Of a stretch of DNA of 64,000 bases, positions 34,409-44,692 are shown piece by piece (the stretch's first letter is position 1; every line of letters begins with the position of its first letter). The stretch is taken from assembly GCA_021819085.1 (NCBI GenBank), contig JAKASJ010000005.1, forward strand, positions 62,001 to 126,000. The letters run 5' to 3'. Below the pieces are notes generated by a model. That model was not told where the DNA came from, searched no databases, and saw only the letters and a program-made list of their open reading frames with translations. A program made the position numbers and the translations under genes. The stretch comes from Pseudomonadota bacterium. GTDB taxonomy: Bacteria; Pseudomonadota; Gammaproteobacteria; Acidiferrobacterales; UBA6901.

Positions 34409-34911
34409 TCTTTCGAAATCAATGCGTTACCCGCGTTGTTCCTGGATTCCCTGCCTGCGTTTCCGAGCGTTCCATCTCGGCAGGCCGGGCGTCAGCGGTT
34501 TTGAGTGACAGATGTCCATGCGGGCGCCCCGTTACGGCGCGGGCAGCCGATTGAGCGTCGCCCCCCTGTGGGTCCACCCATGCAGGGCAGCGACGGCGAA
34601 GATTCTGATGACAAGACCACACTGAATCTAAACCGGATCGCGGTTCAGCGGTCCGGGTCTGCACAGTCAGGTTACAGCCGCGCGGCGCCGCGTACGACGG
34701 AGCTGTCGCCATGGGCGTTCGGCAGGATCGGGGTCCGCTGTCTGTCATTGAAGACATGCGTCTGGCGACCCGCGCGCGTCCTTCGTCATAAAGGCCGGCA
34801 ATATTGGACAGCCCGCCGCCCGGGATTATTGCGTCGCGATCAGGAATCCTGAACGCCACACGGGGGAAAGTCTCCTGGGCGAAGCGCCGAGAGCAAGAAC
34901 GAGGTTAAACA
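34409..34911. other. Intergenic stretch between selC and truncated GFA copy
   Basis: About 500 bases. Both strands have open frames but they look like low-complexity noise rather than proteins. No repeat of the selC 3' end was noticed that would prove an island boundary. Confidence 0.6.
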
Positions 34912-34980
34912 ATGCACACGGAAAGCTGCTTATGTGGTGCCGTGAAGTACGAAGTGCGCGGCGCGAAAAAGTGCAATTGA
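34912..34980 (+). pseudogene. Truncated second copy of the GFA gene 5' end
   Basis: MHTESCLCGAVKYEVRG matches the first 17 residues of the GFA protein at 29,356 with few changes. Then the frame leaves the family and stops after 22 residues. About 22 bases upstream of the ATG are also shared, so a direct repeat of about 74 bp flanks the 5.5 kb between the copies. Confidence 0.85.
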
Positions 34981-35099
34981 TAATTCGCCACCCACATGGT
35001 CAACGCGCCGGCTTTGGTCATCGGATTGGGCGGTCCAAATTCCAGTTCCGGGCAATGCAGCCGATTACAGACAGGCGATGACTCTTTATTGGATGTTAT

Positions 35100-35939
35100 T
35101 CATTGCACGGATTTCCCATGCCATGTCGCGTTCGCATAGCGGGCAGGCGTGACGCCCATGATCTGCCGAAAATGGCGCGTGAAGTGACTCTGGTCAGCAA
35201 AGCCGACGGACAAGGCGACACTCGACAGTGGGAGTCCGGTCTGGAGCAGCGCGCGGCCACGTTCGATTCTCAGGCGGATCTGGTACGCATGCGGTGGGAT
35301 GCCGGTCTGCTTCACAAACGTGCGTAGCAGGTGGAAGCGGCTCAGCCCCGTGACGGCACATAGCTCATCGAGCGTGACCGGCACATCGAAGTGCGCGCGC
35401 AGATATTCTTTCGCCCGGGCGACGGCACGATGTGTCCCGTGGGTCGACAGGGATGGCAGTCTGCTTTCGACATAATGCGTGAGAAGAAGCCGCGCGCAGG
35501 CCGCCAGGCGCGACTGTTGCTCCAGAACGGTCGCATCGCGTCCGATGGCCGCGTAAAGTCCCTGGCACGCCTGAAAAAACTCCGGATTGCTGTCCTGGGA
35601 CATCCGAAGATGCGGGATTTCCGGGAGCGCGAGTTCGCTGGAGAACTTCTCCATGACTTCAGGTGTGAGAAACAGAACCTGGAAGTCGGAAGGTTTGTGG
35701 ACGCGGTAGGTGAAGTGCGTTTCCCCGGGTTCCATGAGCATGAAAGCCCTGTCTTCCAGGAAATTTGATCTGCGGCGATACCGCCAGTCGGCTGCCGCCG
35801 TATTGCAGGTACAGATCGCGTAGCGCTCGTGGAATATGCGCCAGTGATGGCTATTCTGTCGCGCGAACAATATCTCGACGCCGGGCAATGCGCGGGGACG
35901 GGCATACGTGACGGTGCCGTCGTCTTGCGATCTGGCCAT
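35100..35939 (-). CDS. AraC-family regulator (first of a tandem pair)
   Basis: 279 residues. An N-terminal cupin-type AraC_binding domain (FMLMEPGETHFTYRVHKPSDF) precedes the two helix-turn-helix units: VTLDELCAVTGLSRFHLLRTFVKQTGIPPHAYQ and LSSVALSVGFADQSHFTRHFRQIMGVTPARYA. It lies 36 bases downstream of a related AraC gene in the same direction. No adjacent target gene is obvious, and the ligand is unknown. Confidence 0.92.
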   Translation of the reverse strand: MARSQDDGTVTYARPRALPGVEILFARQNSHHWRIFHERYAICTCNTAAADWRYRRRSNFLEDRAFMLMEPGETHFTYRVHKPSDFQVLFLTPEVMEKFSSELALPEIPHLRMSQDSNPEFFQACQGLYAAIGRDATVLEQQSRLAACARLLLTHYVESRLPSLSTHGTHRAVARAKEYLRAHFDVPVTLDELCAVTGLSRFHLLRTFVKQTGIPPHAYQIRLRIERGRALLQTGLPLSSVALSVGFADQSHFTRHFRQIMGVTPARYANATWHGKSVQ

Positions 35940-35975
35940 GCAGCTCCCCCAGTATTTATTTATTTTTGTGAAGAA

Positions 35976-36809
35976 TCACTCCGCTTTTGAATTATAGCAT
36001 CGTGCGTATTGGCCGGGTGTCACCCCCGTCACCCGTTTGAAGTGGCGCGTGAAGTGGCTCTGGTCGCAGAAACCGAGCTCACTGGCCACCAATGCCGCCG
36101 ATACTCCTCTTCGCAGCTGCGTGCGCGCCCGCTCGATCTTTAGCTGAAGCTGATAGGCATGCGGTGGCAGCCCGAATCGGCGCTGAAAGGTACGAAGAAG
36201 CCGAAACCGTCCCAGCCCCGCTACAGCCGTCAGTTCGTCGAGACTGACCGGATCATAAAGATGGTCGCGCAGATAGTCCCGTGCGCGCGTGAGGGTGGAC
36301 GGCTGATCCTTCCCATAGGCGGGTCGGGGTGGCCGCTCCGCATGGGCGAGCAAGTTCCGCAACACGACTGCCTGCATGGTCTGGAGTTCGAGCAGGGTAT
36401 TATCGCCTTGCGCGACAGCCTCCCCGAGCCGCAACACGGCGTTGGTCAAGGCAGGATCATCGGTTTGCGCGTGTGCCAGATGGACGACGCCAAGCGTACC
36501 GAACTCAGCCGCTGCCTCCTCCACTGCAGAAACCGGGATCACCGCAACCTTGAACGCGGTTTCCTGTGGAACGGACAGCGTGCGGTGCAGTTCTCCAGGC
36601 TCAAGCAGCATCATGCCCGGTCCGGATCGGGCATGGGTGCGTCCCCGATAGCGCCAATAATGGTTCCACCGAAGGCAGGCGCAGAGATCGTAGGTTTCGT
36701 GGTAGACCGTCCACAGGTGGCGGGAGCGGTGGGCGATCAGGTACTCCCACCCGCCCAGCTGGGGTCGCCGCAGCCAAGCAACCTGCTCAAAAGGGTCATC
36801 GAGGCTCAT
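35976..36809 (-). CDS. AraC-family regulator (second of a tandem pair)
   Basis: 277 residues with the same plan: cupin-type N-terminus (GMMLLEPGELHRTLSVPQETAFK) and C-terminal HTH pair (VSLDELTAVAGLGRFRLLRTFQRRFGLPPHAYQ and ALVASELGFCDQSHFTRHFKRVTGVTPGQYA). The two proteins are clearly paralogous but well diverged, so the duplication is old or both were acquired together. It is transcribed first. Confidence 0.92.
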   Translation of the reverse strand: MSLDDPFEQVAWLRRPQLGGWEYLIAHRSRHLWTVYHETYDLCACLRWNHYWRYRGRTHARSGPGMMLLEPGELHRTLSVPQETAFKVAVIPVSAVEEAAAEFGTLGVVHLAHAQTDDPALTNAVLRLGEAVAQGDNTLLELQTMQAVVLRNLLAHAERPPRPAYGKDQPSTLTRARDYLRDHLYDPVSLDELTAVAGLGRFRLLRTFQRRFGLPPHAYQLQLKIERARTQLRRGVSAALVASELGFCDQSHFTRHFKRVTGVTPGQYARCYNSKAE

Positions 36810-37120
36810 CTTTTCCTCCCCTTATCCTGCTTGTTTAGTCTTTAAAGAAAGATTCTTCTCAGGACCCTCCCGCGTTCAAGCACCGCATCGCGCGCAGCAA
36901 AACCAGCCAGACATCGATGAACGGCGGGTGAATTGACAGCAATTTCATTCTATACGGACTCCATCGCGCCCGCTAATGTCCCCGATGTGCCCAAAGGAAA
37001 TGGCGTTTTCCGTGCGAGGCGCAGACCCTGTGCCTAGCCACGCTCTGCGGTCCGCCGGAAAATCCTGATGGCGTGGAATGCAATGTATGAAATCAACAAC
37101 CTGACGGGAGACCACAACCA
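36810..37120. other. Divergent promoter region
   Basis: About 310 bases between the araC pair and the secreted-protein gene. It must carry both promoters. A TTGACA at about 36,935 has no convincing -10 partner at normal distance; I see no clear operator. Confidence 0.5.
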
Positions 37121-37624
37121 ATGAACAACAAACGTATCGGTATTCTGGCGAGCAGCCTCGTCGCACTCGGCTTCCTGGCCGGCTTCGCGCCCGGCGCATC
37201 CGCCGCACTGAGCGGAAGCTGCGGAATGGTGGTATCACTGCCTCATAACTACGTGCTTGGCAGCATGTCGGGAATCATGAACACGAGCAACGGCAATTAT
37301 AATGGCAACTTCCAGCTGGCCACCCCCGGATCGACAAAAGGGGTGAACGTGCTGGCGGTGCTCGATTTCAACACCAGTACCATCAGCTTCAACGTCACGC
37401 AGGTCACCATCGGCAATCCCAACTCCTACGGAACATCGGAGACCTCAACCTCGTTTACGACCGCGGCGGGACCGCTGCCGAATTCGTACACGATCACCTT
37501 CACGCCGCCGTCGTCCACCGCGATCAATCTCAACCTTCTGCCCGTGAATTCAGGCAACACGATACTGGTTCAGGGAACTGCCTCCGGCGCCTCTGCGCTG
37601 GTGGGCGTCTGCCAGGCACTCTAG
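37121..37624 (+). CDS. Secreted Ser/Thr/Asn-rich protein of unknown function
   Basis: 167 residues. A signal peptide is clear (MNNKRIGILASSLVALGFLAGFAPGASA, cleavage near residue 28). The mature part has alternating short strands with many Ser, Thr and Asn residues (STKGVNVLAVLDFNTSTISFNVTQV), and two Cys residues near its ends (SGSCGMV and GVCQAL) could form a disulfide. I do not recognise a family. A beta-rich exported surface protein is likely. A small lipoprotein gene follows after 39 bases, so the two may be co-transcribed. Confidence 0.7.
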   Translation: MNNKRIGILASSLVALGFLAGFAPGASAALSGSCGMVVSLPHNYVLGSMSGIMNTSNGNYNGNFQLATPGSTKGVNVLAVLDFNTSTISFNVTQVTIGNPNSYGTSETSTSFTTAAGPLPNSYTITFTPPSSTAINLNLLPVNSGNTILVQGTASGASALVGVCQAL

Positions 37625-37663
37625 GCAGGACATCCGAGGCATCCGGCAGGGGGAAACAACGTC

Positions 37664-37861
37664 ATGAAACGCATTAAAAAGCTGCTGTGGGGTCCGATGC
37701 TGGGCCTGTTCCTGGCGCTCGCCGCGTGTGGGGGCGGGGGCGGGGGCGGGTCCACCCCGTCGTCGTCTTCATCATCCAGTGGTTCCAGTCCGACCGCCGC
37801 GGCCAATAATGGCACCGCAGCCACCGTTGGGGTGGCAACGGTGGTGGTGGGATCTCAGTAA
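37664..37861 (+). CDS. Small Gly/Ser-rich lipoprotein
   Basis: 65 residues. The signal peptide ends in the lipobox LAAC near residue 22, followed by seven Gly and a Ser-rich run. This start is common in longer 'CGGGGG' lipoproteins, so the gene may be the surviving 5' end of a larger one, ending soon after the flexible linker. It follows the secreted protein gene. Confidence 0.6.
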   Translation: MKRIKKLLWGPMLGLFLALAACGGGGGGGSTPSSSSSSSGSSPTAAANNGTAATVGVATVVVGSQ

Positions 37862-38026
37862 TCGGTGTCCGGCTCCACGGGTCAGGGGCTCCCTGGCCCG
37901 GGGAAGCCGGATCTGCTTCTCTCCACCGGGCCCGCTGCAGCGGTACGCGCCAGGCTCGACAGGCCGGGCTGGCGTTGCATCTGCCGGACAGCCGTCACCG
38001 GTACTTCACGTATCCGGAAATTCCGG

Positions 38027-38317
38027 ATAGTTCAGAAAGAAGGCAAACGCGAGGTTACCCGCGACATCGCGCATTACACCCTGGACGTGATTTTCCCGGT
38101 GGGCTACCGCATCAAGTCCGCGCAGGGAACCCGCTTTCGCCAATGGGCGAGCGCTCGCCTGAAAGAACATCTGGTGGGCGGCTACACGTTGAACGAAGAG
38201 CGGCTGCGAGGGAAACTGGAACATATCCGTCAACTGGAACGCACACTGACCCGGTTTCAGCAGAACCTCATCGATCAGGCAGGCCTGGACGAAGCACGCG
38301 GATACCAGGAATTATGA
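38027..38317 (+). pseudogene. RhuM-family protein relic
   Basis: The frame reads EGKREVTRDIAHYTLDVIFPVGYRIKSAQGTRFRQWASARLKEHLV and YTLNEERLRGK, the conserved core of the RhuM family (usual length over 300 residues). Upstream residues in frame are unlike the family and the C-terminal part is missing, so only a middle fragment remains. Confidence 0.75.
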
Positions 38318-38455
38318 GTGTCCCAGGAAACTCACGGCTTAACGCAGCGGCATTCACGTAACGATCGCGTGATACGAAACGCGACGGTTGTACAGTTCCG
38401 GTAGACAGCCGCCGCCAGCCTTGTCGGTCAGGAAATATCCGCTCTTCCTGCCCAG

Positions 38456-40153
<1,698 letters not shown>

Positions 40154-40432
40154 TTATTGCGAGGCTACAGAAGGATAGCCCGCGTCGGTGGTGGCCTTGA
40201 TCAATGCCTTGACGTCGGTCTTGGCATTGTCGAAGGTGACCACGGCGTCTTTTTTCGCTTCATCGACGCTGACTTTCTGCACGCCGGGAACGGCGTCGAG
40301 CGCCTTGCGCACGGTGATGGGGCAAACCCCGCAGGTCATGCTGGGGATGGACAGGGTGACGGTCTGTTCGGCAGCCCAGGCGGGACTGATCACTGTACAG
40401 GTGACAACGAGGGCAGTCAGAAATTTTTTCAT
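40154..40432 (-). CDS. merP: Periplasmic mercury-binding protein MerP
   Basis: 92 residues: signal peptide (residues 1-20, ending SPAWAAE) and one heavy-metal domain with MTCGVCPITVRKAL, where the two Cys bind Hg(II) and pass it to MerT. It is 12 bases from both neighbours in effect, the middle gene of merTPA. Confidence 0.95.
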   Translation of the reverse strand: MKKFLTALVVTCTVISPAWAAEQTVTLSIPSMTCGVCPITVRKALDAVPGVQKVSVDEAKKDAVVTFDNAKTDVKALIKATTDAGYPSVASQ

Positions 40433-40444
40433 AAGACAGTCCTT

Positions 40445-40795
40445 TCAATAAAAGAGAGGTGCAACATAGGGGAAGGACAGGGCCACGACGATGAGCGCGG
40501 TCACCATCCAGAACAGCAGTTTGTAGGCCAGGTTGACCTGTGAAATCGCGCAGACTTCGCCGGACGTGCAGGCCGATGCCGGCCGGAACAGCCGGCGGTA
40601 GGCCAGAAACAGGGCGATCAGGGCGGCGCCGATGAAGTATGGCCGGAAGGGTTCCAGCAGCGTCAGGTTGCTGATCCAGGCGCCGCTGATACCCAGCGAC
40701 AGCAGGATGAGCGGTCCCAGGCAGCAGGTGGAGGCCAGGATGGCGGCCAGTCCCCCGGCGAACAGGGCGCCACGTGCGCCTTTCGATCCCGGCAT
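40445..40795 (-). CDS. merT: Mercuric transport protein MerT
   Basis: 116 residues from the ATG at 40,795. Three membrane helices are visible. The first carries the Cys pair in [16 protein letters not shown] that receives Hg(II) from MerP, and the loop between helices 2 and 3 carries the second Cys pair ([11 protein letters not shown]). An upstream in-frame extension overlaps the mer promoter and is rejected. Confidence 0.95.
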   Translation of the reverse strand: MPGSKGARGALFAGGLAAILASTCCLGPLILLSLGISGAWISNLTLLEPFRPYFIGAALIALFLAYRRLFRPASACTSGEVCAISQVNLAYKLLFWMVTALIVVALSFPYVAPLFY

Positions 40796-40829
40796 TATGT
40801 TTCCTTCCAGATCCGAACGTGATCGGGCA

Positions 40830-40860
40830 AGTTTAGGTCCGTACCCAAGTACGGAGTCAA
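40830..40860 (-). promoter_or_regulatory. mer promoter and MerR operator
   Basis: On the minus strand -35 TTGACT and -10 TAAACT are separated by 19 bases, the over-long spacer typical of MerR-controlled promoters. The spacer carries the dyad CCGTAC-TTGG-GTACGG. It looks fully functional, although the adjacent merR is broken. Confidence 0.88.
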
Positions 40861-41268
40861 TGGGATCGGAAAGCGGTGCGGAAAACCTCACCATCGGTGC
40901 CTTTGCCAGGGCCGCCGGTGTCCCTGTCGAGACCCTGCGGTTTTACCAGCGCAGTGGCCTGCTGCCCGAGCCGGAACGGCCTTTCGGCAGCATCCGCCGC
41001 TGCGGTGGTGCGGACGTGGCGCGGGTGAAATTCGTGAAATCCACCCAGCGCCTGGCCGAAGTGCGGGCTCGTCTGCCGGATCTCCGGCAGATGGAGGGAG
41101 GTGTTGTCAAAACTGCTGCGCGAATGCAAGGCGCATCGCAACCGCATGTCCTGTCCGGTGATCGACGCACTGCATGGCGAAGCAGGGATCTGGGTTCGCG
41201 GTGAAGTAGCACGTTGCGGCTCGATGGCAGGTGGCCGGTCAGCGGCCGGCGTTCACTGGCACTGGTGA
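40860..41268 (+). pseudogene. merR: Broken mercury regulator MerR
   Basis: The start is normal: [26 protein letters not shown] and [23 protein letters not shown], the winged-helix DNA-binding part. Then about 35 residues expected in MerR (the rest of the DNA-binding domain, the first Hg-ligand Cys and part of the dimer helix) are missing, and the frame joins [15 protein letters not shown] shift near 41,100 leaves the end, [20 protein letters not shown], with the other two ligand Cys, in another frame. The protein cannot bind mercury as a normal dimer. Confidence 0.85.
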
Positions 41269-41492
41269 GCGGCGGCCTCCAGGCAGGACGAACGGCGGAT
41301 CAGGCTGCAACCTGCCGGCCGATGATTCTTTAGCCCGCCGGAACCGCGTCGGTGCCGCGCGCAGCGCCGAGCGCATCGGCAGGATGGATGTCGCAGGGCT
41401 TGCGGGAGCGGTCCGGTGCCAAGGGGAACCCTTGCAACAGGCTGCCGAATCTCGATTGTGACCGGTCAAGGCACCCGCACCTCCCGGCCCCG

Positions 41493-42029
41493 CTATTTCA
41501 TTCTGGAGGGCAGCTTGATGATTTCGCCGTCGACGGCGAATATGCCGCGGCCACGATGGTGGATGGTGCGGGGATCCTTTTGCGAGCGGTCGATCCAGGC
41601 CTTGACCACCTCGACGATGAAGATGTTGTATTGATTCACGAGCCTCGTGTCGGTCACCCGGCATTCCAGGTTGGCGTAGCATTCCTTGATCAAAGGTGCC
41701 CGAACGCGTTCGGCCGCGGACAGTGTCAGGCCGAACTTCCGGAATTTGTCGACCTTGCGCCCGGAAGCGTTGCCGCAGGCCACCACCTTTTCGGCCAGTT
41801 CCACCGTCGGGATGGCGATGACGCATTCTTTCGTTTTCTTCAGTATTTCGAATGTGTAGTCGCCATTGCTGATGACGCAGGCCAGGAGCGGTGGTTCGAA
41901 ATCGATCATCATGTGCCAGGACAGGGTCATGACGTTTGCCCGGGCGCCGTTTGCGGTCGTGACCATCACCACCGGACCCGGCTCGATCAGGCGGTAAACC
42001 TGGGACAGGGGCAGGGAACGTTTTGTCAT
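41493..42029 (-). CDS. Flavin reductase-like (FMN-binding) protein
   Basis: 178 residues from the ATG at 42,029. The split-barrel flavin reductase fold is suggested by PGPVVMVTTANGARANVMTLSWHMMIDFEPPLLACVIS, GDYTFEILKKTKECVIAIPT, and the NQYNIFIVEVVKAWID strand. Members bind FMN and transfer electrons from NAD(P)H or other donors. It is followed in the same direction, 20 bases upstream, by a nitroreductase gene, so the two flavoproteins form an operon. Confidence 0.85.
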   Translation of the reverse strand: MTKRSLPLSQVYRLIEPGPVVMVTTANGARANVMTLSWHMMIDFEPPLLACVISNGDYTFEILKKTKECVIAIPTVELAEKVVACGNASGRKVDKFRKFGLTLSAAERVRAPLIKECYANLECRVTDTRLVNQYNIFIVEVVKAWIDRSQKDPRTIHHRGRGIFAVDGEIIKLPSRMK

Positions 42030-42048
42030 GGCGATAGGGGGCTCGGCA

Positions 42049-42654
42049 TCATTTCCAGGAGACAATTTCCGGCGGCTTGCGGGATACGGGCGGTGTTTCG
42101 CCGGCAGGAACGCCTACGATGATCGGCGCCACGGCCGTCATGGGCGTAGGGATCTTCAATTCGGCCTTCCACGACGGTGCATTGAGTGCCGGGACCGAAG
42201 AGCCGATGACGCAGGTGCCCAGGCCCCTTGCGCAGGCGGCCAGCATGAGGTTTTCCGCAGCCAGCCAGCAATCCGCGACGACAAAAGGGCCGGGGAATCT
42301 GCCGTATAGGACGATGAGCGTGCCGGCACCGTGGAAAACATCGAAATCGGAATGGCCCAGCAGACGCGCGAGCTGCGTTTCCTGGGCGGGCTGCGGTCTT
42401 TGCGCCTCGTGTTGCGCCATCTCCTTGACGCTATCCGACAGGCGGTCCAGCAGATTCCTGTCCTGAATCACGGCAAAAGCCCAGGGCTCTTCGTGCACGG
42501 CGGTCGGGGCGTGCACGGCGGCGTCGAGCAGTGCCCGGATGGTGTCCGCATCGACCGGTTGCGACCCATAGTGGCGCACGGCGCGGCGATGATGGATGGC
42601 GTCCATCACACTCATGGAGCTTTCGGGTTTGACGGCATGCGACGGGGTGATCAT
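42049..42654 (-). CDS. Nitroreductase-family protein
   Basis: 201 residues from the ATG at 42,654. SVMDAIHHRRAVRHYGSQPVDADTIRALLDAAVHAPT is the family N-terminus with Arg residues that bind FMN phosphate. AAENLMLAACARGLGTCVIG and PIIVGVPAGETPPVSRKPPE are the usual C-terminal motifs. Such enzymes reduce nitro compounds or quinones with NAD(P)H. It is the first gene of a two-gene operon with the flavin reductase. Confidence 0.9.
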   Translation of the reverse strand: MITPSHAVKPESSMSVMDAIHHRRAVRHYGSQPVDADTIRALLDAAVHAPTAVHEEPWAFAVIQDRNLLDRLSDSVKEMAQHEAQRPQPAQETQLARLLGHSDFDVFHGAGTLIVLYGRFPGPFVVADCWLAAENLMLAACARGLGTCVIGSSVPALNAPSWKAELKIPTPMTAVAPIIVGVPAGETPPVSRKPPEIVSWK

Positions 42655-42966
42655 GAGCTGCTCCGTGGAGCCAAACGGCTGCCGGTCATGCGGAGAATGA
42701 TCTCTGCGGCGGTGGTCCACATGAACCCTGCCCTGTCCCAGCAGACATACTCTTATATAACCCGCAGTCGGCATCCCGGCATTGATGGCAGTCAAAGCCG
42801 GAGGCGAAAGAGTGTTCGGGTGGACGTGTTCTGGCGCACTATGGCGGGCAGGGACCGGGTTTCAGCGGAAACCGGACGTTCGGCGGTCTTTGCGAGGCTG
42901 CGGACGTGCCTGCACGCGCAAACGCGTATACTTTCTCGGGGGTGAAAGCATCTGTCGGAGAAGCTC
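42655..42966. other. Divergent intergenic region
   Basis: About 310 bases between the nitroreductase and patatin genes. It should hold both promoters; no clear operator or gene seen. Confidence 0.5.
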
Positions 42967-43932
42967 ATGAGAATGCGGGCCTTTCTGGGTTGGTTCATGC
43001 TGGCGACCGGCGCGTTGTTGTCCGGATGCGCGACTTTGCCGCCACCGGTTCCGGCGGCCGGCTACCCGACCGCCGGGCCGCTTGTGCGGATCAAGCGGAC
43101 CAATCATCCGGTCGTGGTGATGGCCCTGAGTGGCGGTGTCGCGCACGGCTTTGCCCACATTGGTGTGCTCGAGGTGCTTGACAAGAACGGGATCCGGCCC
43201 GACGGCATCGTAGGCACCAGTGCCGGCAGTGTGGTCGGTGCGCTTTATGCCGGCGGCCTGCACGGTGAAGCGCTGGTCGATGCCGGGCTCGAGCTGCGGC
43301 GCAATCAGGTCATCGAATTCACATTGCCCAATAGCGGGTTCATCAACGGACAGCGGCTCCAGGACTATATCGACCGGCGTCTGGGCAATCGGCCGATCCA
43401 GCGGCTCGGCCTGCCATTTGTGGCGGTGGCGACGGACCTGCGCACCGGTCGGCTCGTCGCCTTCAACCGCGGTGATACCGGTATGGCGGTGCGCGCCTCG
43501 AGCAGTGTTCCAGGTGTGTTCCAGCCGCTTGCGATCGATGGGCACGAATACGTCGACGGCGGGCTCGTGAGCCCGGTGCCGGTACGCGTGGCGCGCGCAC
43601 TGGGCGCCGACATCGTCATCGCGGTCGACGTAACGCGTCAGCCGGCCGTGGCCAGGCGGTTGGGGGACACTGCTTCGCTTGTTGGCCAGTCGATTGTCGT
43701 CATGGAACACGCCCTGGCGAAGAATGAACTTGCCGGGGCCGATATCGTGATTCGTCCCGATCTGCGCAATGTGCCGACCACCGATTTCGATCTGCGCGCC
43801 GAGGCGATCGAGGCTGGCGAGCGCGCGGCGCTCGCAGCGCTTCCGAAGATCCGCGCCCTGATCGCGAAAAAGCAACGCGAGCTGTTTGGCCGCGCCGCGC
43901 CGCAGCCCGCTGCGCCCGGTTCCTGTCGCTGA
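42967..43932 (+). CDS. Patatin-like phospholipase lipoprotein
   Basis: 321 residues. A signal peptide ends with the lipobox LSGC near residue 19, so the protein is membrane-anchored. The patatin fold shows the oxyanion-hole motif SGGVAHGFAHIG, the nucleophile GTSAGS (G-x-S-x-G) and the catalytic DGG in EYVDGGLVSP. The arrangement is like RssA/NTE-type serine lipases, which hydrolyse phospholipids or lysophospholipids. It is monocistronic. Confidence 0.9.
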   Translation: MRMRAFLGWFMLATGALLSGCATLPPPVPAAGYPTAGPLVRIKRTNHPVVVMALSGGVAHGFAHIGVLEVLDKNGIRPDGIVGTSAGSVVGALYAGGLHGEALVDAGLELRRNQVIEFTLPNSGFINGQRLQDYIDRRLGNRPIQRLGLPFVAVATDLRTGRLVAFNRGDTGMAVRASSSVPGVFQPLAIDGHEYVDGGLVSPVPVRVARALGADIVIAVDVTRQPAVARRLGDTASLVGQSIVVMEHALAKNELAGADIVIRPDLRNVPTTDFDLRAEAIEAGERAALAALPKIRALIAKKQRELFGRAAPQPAAPGSCR

Positions 43933-44359
43933 CGGTTGGCGTGTCCGGTCAGGACGGAACCGGGCGAGTGGTTCGCAGTGAGCGCAGGGGCGTGCCTTCC
44001 TGTTTCCTTATATATGTCTCTTTGGAGTGCGATGTCTTCGGCCTCGGCGCCACGGGAAAATTCCATTGTCGGGTGGGGTGCCGCGGTGGACGCGGGAAGT
44101 AGAGAGACCGCAGGGTCCGGGATGGCATCAGACGGGGGATCCCGACGCGCTCTCGGGGACAAAAATGCCTACGGAAGGACGCCGATATGATATATATAAA
44201 GGACTCAAAAAGGGTCGTAAATTGATGATTATTAATTTAATGTACTTATTTTAATACACTAAATTAACTTGTTTATTGACGAATCACGACCATTTTAATA
44301 GATTTATTTAGTATCATTAAATGGATAATATATAGATAACATCCTAGTATAGGTCTGTT
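43933..44359. other. AT-rich region upstream of hipBA
   Basis: The last about 150 bases (44,185-44,345) are very AT-rich, unlike the surroundings, with repeated ATTTA/TTTAAT tracts and a GGATAATATATAGATAACATCC stretch (in two parts, GGAT and ATCC arms). It probably holds the hip promoter and HipB operators. The base composition suggests the hip module was acquired. Confidence 0.55.
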
Positions 44360-44692
44360 ATGGATATCTATTCACTCTCGGACAAGGGAATCCAGGCAGA
44401 GCTTGGCGCCCGCCTCAGGGCGCTTCGCCTGAGAAGAAATGTCACCCAGAGCGCACTGGCAGAGGCAACGACTCTGTCGCTCAATGCCATCAAGTCCCTG
44501 GAATCCGGAAAAGGGAAACTGTCCACCCTGATTGCCGTATTGCGGGAGCTGGGTGCCCTGGAGCAGCTGGACAGCTTCATCCCGGAGCCCCCGATCAGCC
44601 CGGTTCAGATGGCCAGGATGCAGGGCAGGCATCGTGAACGGGCATCGGGCAAGCGGCCCAAGGGCGAATCCCGGGGCCCGGCAGAATGGTGA
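44360..44692 (+). CDS. hipB: HipB-like XRE-family antitoxin
   Basis: 110 residues. The helix-turn-helix is clear: LGARLRALRLRRNVTQSALAEATTLSLNAIKSLESGKGKLSTL. A C-terminal region of about 40 residues is disordered and basic. Its end overlaps the hipA start by seven bases, so the two are coupled. HipB binds operators upstream and neutralises the kinase. Confidence 0.9.
   Translation: MDIYSLSDKGIQAELGARLRALRLRRNVTQSALAEATTLSLNAIKSLESGKGKLSTLIAVLRELGALEQLDSFIPEPPISPVQMARMQGRHRERASGKRPKGESRGPAEW

Noticed and set aside
34419-34859. 146-residue minus-strand reading frame next to selC
   Set aside because: Composition is Arg/Ser/Pro noise of GC-rich DNA without family similarity or a ribosome site.
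37865-38026. N-terminal part of the RhuM-like frame
   Set aside because: These residues do not resemble the family, so the relic is taken to begin near 38,027.
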